Both the position numbers and the translations under genes were made by a program. The notes under the pieces are model-generated. The model had not been told where the DNA came from and made no database searches. It saw nothing but the letters and a program-made list of their open reading frames with translations. From F23-B02 sp963640555 (GTDB lineage Bacteria; Bacillota; Clostridia; Oscillospirales; Oscillospiraceae), in contig CAVHZB010000002.1 in NCBI GenBank assembly GCA_963640555.1, positions 1-5,119 of the forward strand: a stretch of DNA of 5,119 nt, written 5' to 3'. Each line of letters starts with the position of its first letter. Position 1 is the first letter of the stretch. This document shows positions 1 through 5,107 of this stretch, piece by piece.

Positions 1-53
1 AGGATTCATTTAACAATTTCAGGAGCTTCTTCGACAAGCTCTTCGGCAGATAA
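1..53 (+). CDS. C-terminal tail of a rightward gene cut by the window edge
   Basis: Reading from base 3, the + strand is open to a TAA at 51-53 and gives DSFNNFRSFFDKLFGR. The pattern of aromatic residues alternating with basic and polar ones would form a short amphipathic helix, and endings of this type (FFxKLFGR) are common at the C-termini of clostridial proteins. The stop lies 21 bases before a strong hairpin at 75-106, a normal distance for a gene end. The family cannot be named from 16 residues. The other + frame that stays open here ends at 61-63 and gives only a Ser/Ala-rich string. The minus-strand frame across this stretch is an acidic run with no family signal. The reading is therefore an inference from composition and terminator spacing. 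Confidence 0.4.
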   Translation, partial: DSFNNFRSFFDKLFGR

Positions 54-74
54 TGCAGCATAACAAGACATAAA

Positions 75-106
75 ATAAGCTCCGGGGCGGCTGCCTCGGA
101 GCTTAT
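75..106. terminator. Bidirectional intrinsic terminator hairpin
   Basis: ATAAGCTCCG at 75-84 pairs perfectly with CGGAGCTTAT at 97-106. The stem can extend by four more pairs (85-88 with 93-96, including one G-U), leaving a GGCT tetraloop at 89-92. On the minus strand it is followed by TTTATGTCTTGTT and lies 14 bases past the stop of the DUF3048 gene. On the + strand it is followed by GTATTGTCTTTG and lies 21 bases past the stop at 51-53. Both flanks are T-rich but neither has a long unbroken T run, so termination strength is uncertain. The position between two converging genes fits a shared terminator. Confidence 0.75.
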
Positions 107-120
107 GTATTGTCTTTGCC

Positions 121-1194
121 TTACGCGTTGAACGCGATGCCGTCGGTATCGTCGAGCGGAGCAATGCTGATCCAGGTCTTGCCGACGCTGAGGTTGAGGT
201 CGGTGCCGTCCTTGAGCGTGTAATGGAAGTTGTCGGCACGGTCGGCGCGGGTCCAGTTTATCTCGACATACTGACCGCCGGTGAAGAAGTAGCCGGTGCC
301 GGAGCCGGTGAGCTCCATTGCCTGACGGCCGTAGCTGTCGATGGTCTTGGTCGGGATGTTCAGAACGATGACATTTGCAAGGTCTATCGAGCTGTTGTTT
401 CCGCCGTCTATGTACTCGCTGCCGCTGATGTATGCATTGTAGCACTTTTTCTCGGCATCATACTTGAAGTTTGTCTTGTAGTAGCCGTAAGGCACGGTGA
501 AGTCGGCAGCGCTGCCGGCGGTGCACTGGGAAACAGCGTCCTCTGCAAAGTGAAGACCATAGGTCGTATCGTAATCCGAGGAATGCTTGAGATCATAGTT
601 GTTTGCCGCAAATTCTGCAAGCTTGCTGCCGTCGGCAAAAAGGGTGTGCTCAACATTTCTGCCCTCACTCAGGCGGGTCTTGTCGCGGTAGTAGCTGGAT
701 GCCTCGCCTGCGCGGGAGCCGCGGACACCGTCCATGTTGTCAATGCCGAGAGATTTGATGTCCGAATATGCCTGCTCACTGCCGCCGGCGTGGATGTATA
801 TAGCGTCGTAAGCCTGAGCCATGCTGATGTAGTAGGGTCTTGCACTGCGCAGTGAGCCGATGGTTACACCGTCAACATCGTTGAATACCGCCATCATACG
901 GGTGATTCCGCCCTCTGCAAGAGCCTCATATATAATGGAAGCCTGAGAAAGACCGACTGCGGGACGGGCATCGGGATGGTTATTTATCATAACACAGTAC
1001 GGGCGAAGATCGCTTATATCCTCGCTGACTGCCTCACCTGTCAGGGGATTGACAGGACCGCTCGCGGTCTCATGGCTGTTAAGACCGTCTTCATTGACGC
1101 CGGGAGCGTCGGGATCGTCCTCGTCTTTGCTGCATCCCGTAAACAGGCACAGGACCATGAGCATGGAGAGAACAAGTGCAATTAGTCGTTTCAA
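121..1194 (-). CDS. DUF3048 domain lipoprotein (YerB-like)
   Basis: This encodes a predicted secreted lipoprotein of 357 residues. Its molecular function is unknown; the family is best known from Bacillus YerB. Residues 1-20 are a classic lipoprotein signal peptide (MKR, then a hydrophobic stretch) ending in the lipobox FTGC, with Cys21 as the lipidated residue. An acidic, Ser-rich linker follows (about 22-47). The N-terminal DUF3048 domain spans roughly 49-200, with family-like segments NPLTGE (49-54), RPYCVMINNHPDARP (64-78), YEALAEGGITRM (89-100), GSLRSARP (113-120) and YIHAGGSE (133-140). The C-terminal domain covers about 230-345. A longer reading from a GTG at 1209 adds five residues, but that GTG overlaps the Shine-Dalgarno sequence GAGGTG (1202-1207). 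GAGGTG sits 7 bases before the TTG at 1192-1194, and starting there makes the signal peptide begin MKRL, so TTG is preferred. The length matches the family. The mature protein should be anchored on the outer face of the membrane. The gene is monocistronic, between its own promoter and the terminator at 75-106. Confidence 0.9.
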   Translation of the reverse strand: MKRLIALVLSMLMVLCLFTGCSKDEDDPDAPGVNEDGLNSHETASGPVNPLTGEAVSEDISDLRPYCVMINNHPDARPAVGLSQASIIYEALAEGGITRMMAVFNDVDGVTIGSLRSARPYYISMAQAYDAIYIHAGGSEQAYSDIKSLGIDNMDGVRGSRAGEASSYYRDKTRLSEGRNVEHTLFADGSKLAEFAANNYDLKHSSDYDTTYGLHFAEDAVSQCTAGSAADFTVPYGYYKTNFKYDAEKKCYNAYISGSEYIDGGNNSSIDLANVIVLNIPTKTIDSYGRQAMELTGSGTGYFFTGGQYVEINWTRADRADNFHYTLKDGTDLNLSVGKTWISIAPLDDTDGIAFNA

Positions 1195-1211
1195 ATCGAA
1201 ACACCTCACAT

Positions 1212-1240
1212 ATTGTAGAATTTGCTTATGAGCAAGTCAA
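1212..1240 (-). promoter_or_regulatory. Possible second tandem promoter (P2) for the DUF3048 gene
   Basis: TTGACT (1235-1240) and TACAAT (1212-1217) on the minus strand are separated by 17 bases, each one mismatch from consensus. The -35 box begins on the last base of the P1 -10 box. A start about 7 bases past the -10 would fall near 1205, inside the GAGGTG ribosome binding site (1202-1207), so a P2 transcript would have almost no usable leader. P2 is thus either a weak or alternative promoter or a chance match. Confidence 0.35.
1222..1235. promoter_or_regulatory. Short inverted repeat at the P1 start point, possible operator
   Basis: TTGCT (1222-1226) and AGCAA (1231-1235) form a 5-bp inverted repeat around the 4-base centre TATG. 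It covers the expected P1 transcription start (near 1233) and lies within the P2 spacer, where a bound repressor would block initiation. The arms are short, so a chance occurrence is quite possible and no regulator family is recognisable. Confidence 0.2.
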
Positions 1241-1268
1241 TTATACTCTTTTACGGCCTTATTGTCAA
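1240..1268 (-). promoter_or_regulatory. Perfect-consensus sigma-A promoter for the DUF3048 gene (P1)
   Basis: On the minus strand, TTGACA (1263-1268) is followed by a 17-base spacer and TATAAT (1240-1245). Both hexamers match the housekeeping consensus exactly. Transcription would start near 1233 and give a leader of about 39 bases before the TTG start at 1194, with room for the GAGGTG ribosome binding site. Exact matches at both boxes with the optimal spacer are rare by chance. The -35 box overlaps that of the rightward promoter on the other strand. Confidence 0.85.
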
Positions 1269-1290
1269 ATTCATAGAAATGTGGTACTAT
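1262..1290 (+). promoter_or_regulatory. Likely promoter for the TIGR01440 gene
   Basis: TTGTCA (1262-1267, 5 of 6 matches) and TACTAT (1285-1290, 4 of 6) are separated by 17 bases. Transcription would begin near 1297, at the edge of the AGGAG ribosome binding site (1297-1301), leaving a very short leader of about 14 bases. An alternative -10, TATACT at 1242-1247, would give a longer leader but has no good -35. The -35 box shares bases 1263-1267 with the leftward promoter P1. Confidence 0.5.
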
Positions 1291-1310
1291 CTGCACAGGA
1301 GATGATTTCA

Positions 1311-1853
1311 ATGTACGAACAGATAAAAGACGAAACAAAAAAAGCCGTTGAGGAGCTTGTTGACAAAGCAGGACTGAAAAAGGGCTCGATGCTTGTAGTC
1401 GGCTGCTCTTCAAGCGAAATTTTAGGGGAGCACATAGGCAAGGGCTCCTCACCGGAGACCGGCGCTGCGGTCGCGCAGACGATTATGCAGGTGCTTGATG
1501 AAAGGAGCATATACCTTGCGGCGCAGTGCTGCGAGCATCTCAACAGGGCGCTGGTCGTAAGCCGTGAGGCCGCCGATAAGTATATGCTCGACGAGGTATG
1601 CGTTCGCCCGATGCCTAAGGCCGGCGGCTCATTTGCCACTGCGGTGTACGAGCTTATGCCGGAGCCGGTAATGGTAGAGCATGTTAAAGCCAATGCGGGA
1701 CTTGATATCGGCTGCACCCTCATAGGAATGCACCTAAAGGATGTTGCGGTCCCGCTCAGACTTTCGGTAAAGCATATCGGCAGCGCGCTCGTAAATGCGG
1801 CTTACACAAGACCCAAGCTCATAGGAGGCGTGAGGGCTCATTATCCGGAATGA
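1311..1853 (+). CDS. TIGR01440/DUF436 family protein (YwlG-like), function unknown
   Basis: This is a cytoplasmic-type protein of 180 residues, the usual length for the family, with no signal peptide or membrane segment. Its biochemical role is not established. Recognisable conserved segments, in order, are VVGCSSSEILGEHIGKG (29-45), AAQCCEHLNRALV (70-82), RPMPKAGGSFATA (99-111), GLDIGCTLIGMHLKDVAVP (130-148), and RPKLIGGVRAHYP (167-179). The Cys32, Cys73/Cys74 and Cys135 positions and the Gly-rich loops suggest a ligand or metal site, but that is inference. The frame is open back to 1176, which would run through the divergent promoters. ATG at 1311 is chosen because AGGAG (1297-1301) lies 9 bases upstream and because the family begins at this point. 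An in-frame ATG at 1302 abuts the AGGAG and is too close to be used. The gene stands alone, with a terminator hairpin starting 2 bases past its stop. Confidence 0.88.
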   Translation: MYEQIKDETKKAVEELVDKAGLKKGSMLVVGCSSSEILGEHIGKGSSPETGAAVAQTIMQVLDERSIYLAAQCCEHLNRALVVSREAADKYMLDEVCVRPMPKAGGSFATAVYELMPEPVMVEHVKANAGLDIGCTLIGMHLKDVAVPLRLSVKHIGSALVNAAYTRPKLIGGVRAHYPE

Positions 1854-1855
1854 TG

Positions 1856-1893
1856 AATATTGAAGGCATTGGACAGCCAATGCCTTCAATATT
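1856..1893. terminator. Shared hairpin between the converging TIGR01440 gene and dapA
   Basis: Bases 1856-1872 pair without mismatch with 1877-1893, giving a 17-bp stem around the tetraloop ACAG (1873-1876). The hairpin starts 2 bases after the TGA of the rightward gene (1851-1853) and lies 2 bases past the TAA of dapA (1896-1898), so nearly the whole intergenic space is the hairpin. Neither flank has a strong T tract (TGTTAGGCC on +, CATCATTCC on -). The AT-rich arm ends (AATATT) may supply part of the U-rich tail. It should act on both strands as a terminator or as a 3'-end stabilising structure. Confidence 0.75.
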
Positions 1894-1895
1894 TG

Positions 1896-2792
1896 TTAGG
1901 CCTTTATTCCTATCCCGCACTCACGCATTGAGCATTTTAGTCTCTCAAGGTGCTCCGGAGAAATATCGGTCAGGGGCAGCCTGAGCTTCCCGCAGTCCAT
2001 TCCTATGAGCTCCATGGCCGCCTTTACCGGTATGGGATTCGTCTCGATGAAAAGATCGGAAAACAGTCTTGAATACTTGAAATACAATTGCTGTGCCTGA
2101 GAAAAATCACCATCGAGGCACAGAGCGCATAGCTTTGCTACGGCGGCGGGAACGACATTGGATGCAACGGAAATAACACCGAGTGCGCCGAGTGCCATCA
2201 TCGGCACGGTATTGTCGTCGTTTCCACTCCAGATATACAGATCATTTCCGCACTCGGCTCTTGTCGCGGCAAATAGACTGAAGTCTCCGGATGCCTCCTT
2301 TACACCGTTTATATTCGGATGCTTTGCGAGCTGACTGTAGGTTTCAAGCTTTATCCCGATGCCCGTTCTTGACGGGACATTGTATACGATCATCGGGAGA
2401 TCTATCCGATCCGCGACATATGTAAAGTGCCTGACCAGCCCATCCTGAGTTGCTTTGTTGTAATACGGAGTCACCATAAGCACGCCGTCGGCATCGCATC
2501 TGAGCGCACATTTCGCGAAATTAAGCGCCTTGACGGAATCGTTGCTGCCTATGCCGGCGATCATCTTCATGCGGTGGTCGTTATACCGGCATACAAATTC
2601 TATTAGCTCCTCGTGCTCATATCGGCTCATCGTGGCGTTTTCTCCGGTAGTTCCGCAGACTACTATTGCCGCGGTTGCATTGTCGTATTGATAGTCAATA
2701 AGGTCTTTCATGCGCTCATAGTCTATTCGACCGTCTGAAAACGGAGTGACTATCGCGGTGCAGGATCCTTTGAATATGGGCGTTTTGAACAT
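1896..2792 (-). CDS. dapA: 4-hydroxy-tetrahydrodipicolinate synthase
   Basis: This cytoplasmic TIM-barrel aldolase condenses pyruvate with L-aspartate 4-semialdehyde, the first committed step to diaminopimelate (cell wall) and lysine. The 298-residue length is normal. The expected active-site elements are all present: GTTGE (47-51) with the Thr of the proton-relay triad at 48, TPYYN (108-112) with Tyr111, YNVPSRTG (137-144) with Tyr137 and the substrate-binding Arg142, and the Schiff-base lysine Lys165 in GVKEASGD (163-170). SGNDD (189-193) and GVISVASNVVP (205-215) complete the barrel. The ATG at 2790-2792 is preceded by GGAGGG (2798-2803) with a 5-base gap, a strong start. Against E. coli DapA, two of the residues that bind inhibitory lysine differ (His53 to Arg57, Glu84 to Lys88), which suggests altered or absent feedback. 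No clear promoter is visible in the short AT-rich stretch upstream (2804-2873). The gene is not in an operon with other lysine genes here. Confidence 0.96.
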   Translation of the reverse strand: MFKTPIFKGSCTAIVTPFSDGRIDYERMKDLIDYQYDNATAAIVVCGTTGENATMSRYEHEELIEFVCRYNDHRMKMIAGIGSNDSVKALNFAKCALRCDADGVLMVTPYYNKATQDGLVRHFTYVADRIDLPMIVYNVPSRTGIGIKLETYSQLAKHPNINGVKEASGDFSLFAATRAECGNDLYIWSGNDDNTVPMMALGALGVISVASNVVPAAVAKLCALCLDGDFSQAQQLYFKYSRLFSDLFIETNPIPVKAAMELIGMDCGKLRLPLTDISPEHLERLKCSMRECGIGIKA

Positions 2793-2797
2793 GATAT

Positions 2798-2803
2798 CCC
2801 TCC
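2798..2803 (-). promoter_or_regulatory. Ribosome binding site of dapA
   Basis: GGAGGG on the minus strand lies 5 bases before the dapA ATG. It is a near-perfect anti-16S match and settles the start. Confidence 0.85.
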
Positions 2804-2873
2804 AATACAGTTCTCGGATATAAATATGCGCACACAGTCCCCTTATATGACATAAATATTGAATTTAGACGGC

Positions 2874-2883
2874 NNNNNNNNNN
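2874..2883. other. Assembly gap (10 Ns) in the dapA-queA intergenic region
   Basis: Ten undetermined bases mark a scaffold join or masked region. The true length of missing sequence is unknown. The gap removes the expected position of the queA promoter and probably part of its ribosome binding site: only 11 known bases (2884-2894) precede the queA ATG, and they contain no convincing Shine-Dalgarno sequence. The dapA-queA adjacency therefore depends on the scaffolding being right. Confidence 0.95.
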
Positions 2884-2894
2884 GTATAAACGGA

Positions 2895-3917
2895 ATGAAC
2901 AAATCGGATTTTGACTTTTACCTGCCGGAGAAGCTTATCGCGCAGACCCCGCTTGAAAAGCGCGATTCGTCAAGGCTCCTGCATCTTGACAAGAATACCG
3001 GCGAGATCGAACACTGCCATTTTCACGATATAGTTAAGTATCTGAAAAAGGGCGATTGCCTTGTGCTCAACGACTCGCGCGTGCTTCCTGCGCGGCTTAT
3101 CGGTTCGCGCAGTACCGGCGGCATGGTCGAGCTTGTTTTACTGCGCGACCTTGGCGACGGATGCTGGGAGTGCCTCAGCAGGCCGGGCAGAAAAACAAAG
3201 CCCGGTACAGAGCTTTATTTCGGCGACGGTGAGCTCACCGCGACGGTTATGAGTGTTGCCGAGGGCGGAAACCGCATTGTTAAATTCCACTATGAGGGTG
3301 TTTTTCTCGAAAAGCTGGAGAGACTCGGCAAAATGCCGCTCCCGCCATACATAAAGGAAGAGCTTCAGGATTCGGAGCGATATCAGACGGTTTACTCCAG
3401 AGAGCTTGGGAGTGCAGCAGCACCTACAGCCGGACTTCATTTCACGAAAGAGCTTCTGAGTGAGATAGAGAATATGGGTGTAAGCATCTGCTATGTAACG
3501 CTCCATGTCGGTCTCGGGACCTTCAGACCCGTCAAGGCGGATAAAATAGAAGACCATGAGATGCACTCGGAATTTTGTATGGTGCCGGCGGAAACCGCGG
3601 AGATCATAACGAAAACCAAGCGGGCCGGAGGAAGAGTCATCGCAGTCGGAACGACATCATGCCGTACACTCGAGAGCTTTGCAAAGCAAAGCGGCGAGAT
3701 AGAGGAGACCTCCGGCTGGACAAATATTTTTATTTATCCGGGGTACGAGTTTAAATGCATTGATGCGCTGATAACAAACTTCCACCTGCCTGAGAGCACG
3801 CTCATAATGCTCGTTTCAGCGCTTGCCGGAAGAGAAAATGTGCTGCACGCCTACGGTGAGGCCGTTAAGGAGGAGTACAGATTTTTCTCATTCGGCGATG
3901 CAATGTTCATAGAATAG
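2895..3917 (+). CDS. queA: S-adenosylmethionine:tRNA ribosyltransferase-isomerase
   Basis: QueA moves and isomerises the ribose moiety of AdoMet onto preQ1 at tRNA position 34, producing epoxyqueuosine in the cytoplasm, the step after Tgt. The 340-residue length is typical. Family segments run end to end: MNKSDFDFYLPEKLIAQTP (1-19), LNDSRVLPARL (58-68), LSRPGRK (94-100), PLPPYIK (148-154), YQTVYSRELGSAAAPTAG (163-180) continuing into LHFT (181-184), LHVGLGTFRPV (203-213), HEMHSE (221-226), GTTSCRTLES (252-261) and ITNFHLPESTLIMLVSAL (293-310). The frame is open back through the N run to a TTG at 2859. ATG 2895 is preferred because the standard QueA N-terminus (M-x-x-x-DFDFxLPxxLIAQ) starts exactly there and the upstream residues are undefined. 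The stop TAG overlaps the ribosome binding site of tgt 10 bases before the next gene, so the two are cotranscribed and probably translationally linked. Confidence 0.97.
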   Translation: MNKSDFDFYLPEKLIAQTPLEKRDSSRLLHLDKNTGEIEHCHFHDIVKYLKKGDCLVLNDSRVLPARLIGSRSTGGMVELVLLRDLGDGCWECLSRPGRKTKPGTELYFGDGELTATVMSVAEGGNRIVKFHYEGVFLEKLERLGKMPLPPYIKEELQDSERYQTVYSRELGSAAAPTAGLHFTKELLSEIENMGVSICYVTLHVGLGTFRPVKADKIEDHEMHSEFCMVPAETAEIITKTKRAGGRVIAVGTTSCRTLESFAKQSGEIEETSGWTNIFIYPGYEFKCIDALITNFHLPESTLIMLVSALAGRENVLHAYGEAVKEEYRFFSFGDAMFIE

Positions 3918-3920
3918 GAG
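3916..3920 (+). promoter_or_regulatory. Ribosome binding site of tgt overlapping the queA stop codon
   Basis: AGGAG (3916-3920) uses the last two bases of the queA TAG (3915-3917) and lies 7 bases before the tgt ATG (3928). A ribosome ending queA would cover the tgt start region, which favours translational coupling. Confidence 0.8.
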
Positions 3921-3927
3921 AGAGCAG

Positions 3928-5058
3928 ATGTACAAATTAAAACAGCAGGAGAAGAAAGCACGCCGCGGAGAGCTCGAAACTCCGCACGGTACCGTACAGA
4001 CGCCGGTTTTTATGAATGTCGGCACCGCAGCGGCTATAAAGGGCGCTCTTTCGGCTGCCGACTTAAAGGATATCGGCTGTCAGGTCGAGCTTTCCAATAC
4101 ATATCACCTCCACCTCAGACCGGGAGATGAGCTCGTAAGGGACATGGGCGGACTGCATAAGTTCATGACTTGGGACGGTCCGATACTTACCGACAGCGGC
4201 GGATTTCAAATTTTTTCGCTCGCAAGTCTGCGTAAGATAAGCGAGGAGGGCGTAAAATTTAATTCGCACATTGACGGCAGACATATATTCATGGGACCCG
4301 AGGAGAGTATGCGCATCCAGGCAAATCTGGGCTCCGATATTGCAATGGCATTTGACGAGTGTATAAAGATCCCGTCGCCCAGGGATTATGTCGAAAAATC
4401 ATGTGCGCGGACATACAGGTGGCTCGTCAGGTGCAAGGAAGCCCTGAGCAAGTACAACAGCATGGACGATGCGGTAAACCCCGGTCAGATGCTGTTCGGA
4501 ATAAATCAGGGAGCGACCTTTGCGGATGTCCGCATAGAACATATGAAAAAAATCGCCGAGCTCGATCTTCCGGGATATGCAATAGGCGGGCTTGCAGTAG
4601 GGGAGAGCCATCAGGAGATGTACGACACCATTGCGGCGGTAGAGGAGCACATGCCTAAGGACAAGCCGCGCTATCTGATGGGGGTCGGAACTCCGGGCAA
4701 CATTATTGAAGGCGTTGCGAGAGGCGTTGACTTCTTCGACTGCGTAATGCCTGCGCGAAATGGACGGCATGGGCATCTGTTTACATGGAACGGTATTATA
4801 AATATTAAAAACGAGAAGTACTTCCGCGACGAGCTTCCGATCGATCCGGAATGCGGCTGTCCGGTTTGCAAACGATATTCAAAGGCATATGTGAGACACC
4901 TGTTCAAAGCAAACGAGATGCTTGCCATGCGTTTTGCGGTAATGCACAATTTGTATTTCTACAATAAACTCATGGAACGGATAAGAGATAGCCTTGATTC
5001 GGGTGAGTTTGAACAGTTCAGACAAAAGTATTCGGCATTGTTGGATACGCGCATATAA
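3928..5058 (+). CDS. tgt: Queuine/preQ1 tRNA-guanine transglycosylase
   Basis: Tgt exchanges guanine 34 in GUN-anticodon tRNAs (Asp, Asn, His, Tyr) for preQ1, using a covalent enzyme-tRNA intermediate. It acts in the cytoplasm as a homodimer. The 376-residue length is typical. Key elements are present: ELSNTYHLHLRPG (54-66), LTDSGGFQIFSL (87-98) with Asp89, the base-recognition Asp143 in MAFDE (140-144), GINQG (191-195), GGLAVGE (220-226), and the catalytic nucleophile Asp271 in DFFDCVMPARNGRHGHLF (268-285). The zinc site is complete, with Cys309, Cys311 and Cys314 in CGCPVC and His340 in MHNLYFY. The CVMPARNGRHG form and the GGLAVGE loop match bacterial preQ1-using enzymes. Translation starts 10 bases after queA in the same operon. 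No terminator is visible after the stop; a promoter-like sequence begins 5 bases downstream. Confidence 0.97.
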   Translation: MYKLKQQEKKARRGELETPHGTVQTPVFMNVGTAAAIKGALSAADLKDIGCQVELSNTYHLHLRPGDELVRDMGGLHKFMTWDGPILTDSGGFQIFSLASLRKISEEGVKFNSHIDGRHIFMGPEESMRIQANLGSDIAMAFDECIKIPSPRDYVEKSCARTYRWLVRCKEALSKYNSMDDAVNPGQMLFGINQGATFADVRIEHMKKIAELDLPGYAIGGLAVGESHQEMYDTIAAVEEHMPKDKPRYLMGVGTPGNIIEGVARGVDFFDCVMPARNGRHGHLFTWNGIINIKNEKYFRDELPIDPECGCPVCKRYSKAYVRHLFKANEMLAMRFAVMHNLYFYNKLMERIRDSLDSGEFEQFRQKYSALLDTRI

Positions 5059-5063
5059 AATAC

Positions 5064-5092
5064 TTGAAATCAACGGTACATTTATGTATAAT
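5064..5092 (+). promoter_or_regulatory. Strong sigma-A promoter just past tgt
   Basis: TTGAAA (5064-5069, 5 of 6 matches) and TATAAT (5087-5092, 6 of 6) are separated by 17 bases. The predicted start is near 5099. It would drive a gene beyond the right edge, separately from or in addition to queA-tgt read-through. Confidence 0.7.
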
Positions 5093-5097
5093 GGATG

Positions 5098-5107
5098 ACA
5101 ATATTGT
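5098..5107. promoter_or_regulatory. Palindrome at the predicted start point, possible operator
   Basis: ACAATATTGT is a perfect 10-bp palindrome located on the predicted start of the promoter at 5064-5092. Its second half also pairs with ACAAT at 5111-5115 (ATTGT-AAA-ACAAT, 5103-5115), so the motif is partly repeated. The location fits a repressor site, but AT-rich palindromes of this length arise by chance and the window ends at 5119. Confidence 0.25.

Noticed and set aside
23..41. Inverted repeat GAGCTT / AAGCTC
   Set aside because: Only 6 bp in the arms and located within the presumed C-terminal coding stretch, so it is explained by codon content. The hairpin at 75-106 is far stronger.
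6..239. Leftward open frame (77 codons) at the left edge
   Set aside because: It runs through the hairpin at 75-106 and into the 3' part of the DUF3048 gene in another frame. Composition is Ser/Thr/Arg-rich and no ribosome binding site supports it. A shorter internal start at 66 has no Shine-Dalgarno sequence or family signal.
223..855. Long rightward open frame (210 codons) opposite the DUF3048 gene
   Set aside because: It is antisense to a gene with clear family motifs, signal peptide, promoter and ribosome binding site. Its translation is a Val/Ala/Gly-rich string typical of the complement of a coding strand, with no start signal.
1176..1310. N-terminal extension of the TIGR01440 protein
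   Set aside because: The extra 45 residues would be translated from the divergent promoter region, do not belong to the family, and lack a ribosome binding site. AGGAG at 1297-1301 supports ATG 1311.
2804..2873. Possible preQ1 riboswitch or T-box upstream of queA, or a promoter for dapA
   Set aside because: The known bases show no preQ1-type hairpin with an A-rich tail and no T-box core. AT-rich hexamers are present but no -35/-10 pair with acceptable spacing was found. The Ns prevent a full check.
3138..3566. Leftward open frame (142 codons) inside queA
   Set aside because: It is a shadow of queA, which is conserved along its full length.
4399..4776. Leftward open frame (125 codons) inside tgt
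   Set aside because: It is a shadow of tgt, whose catalytic and zinc-binding residues are intact. No motif or start signal is seen.
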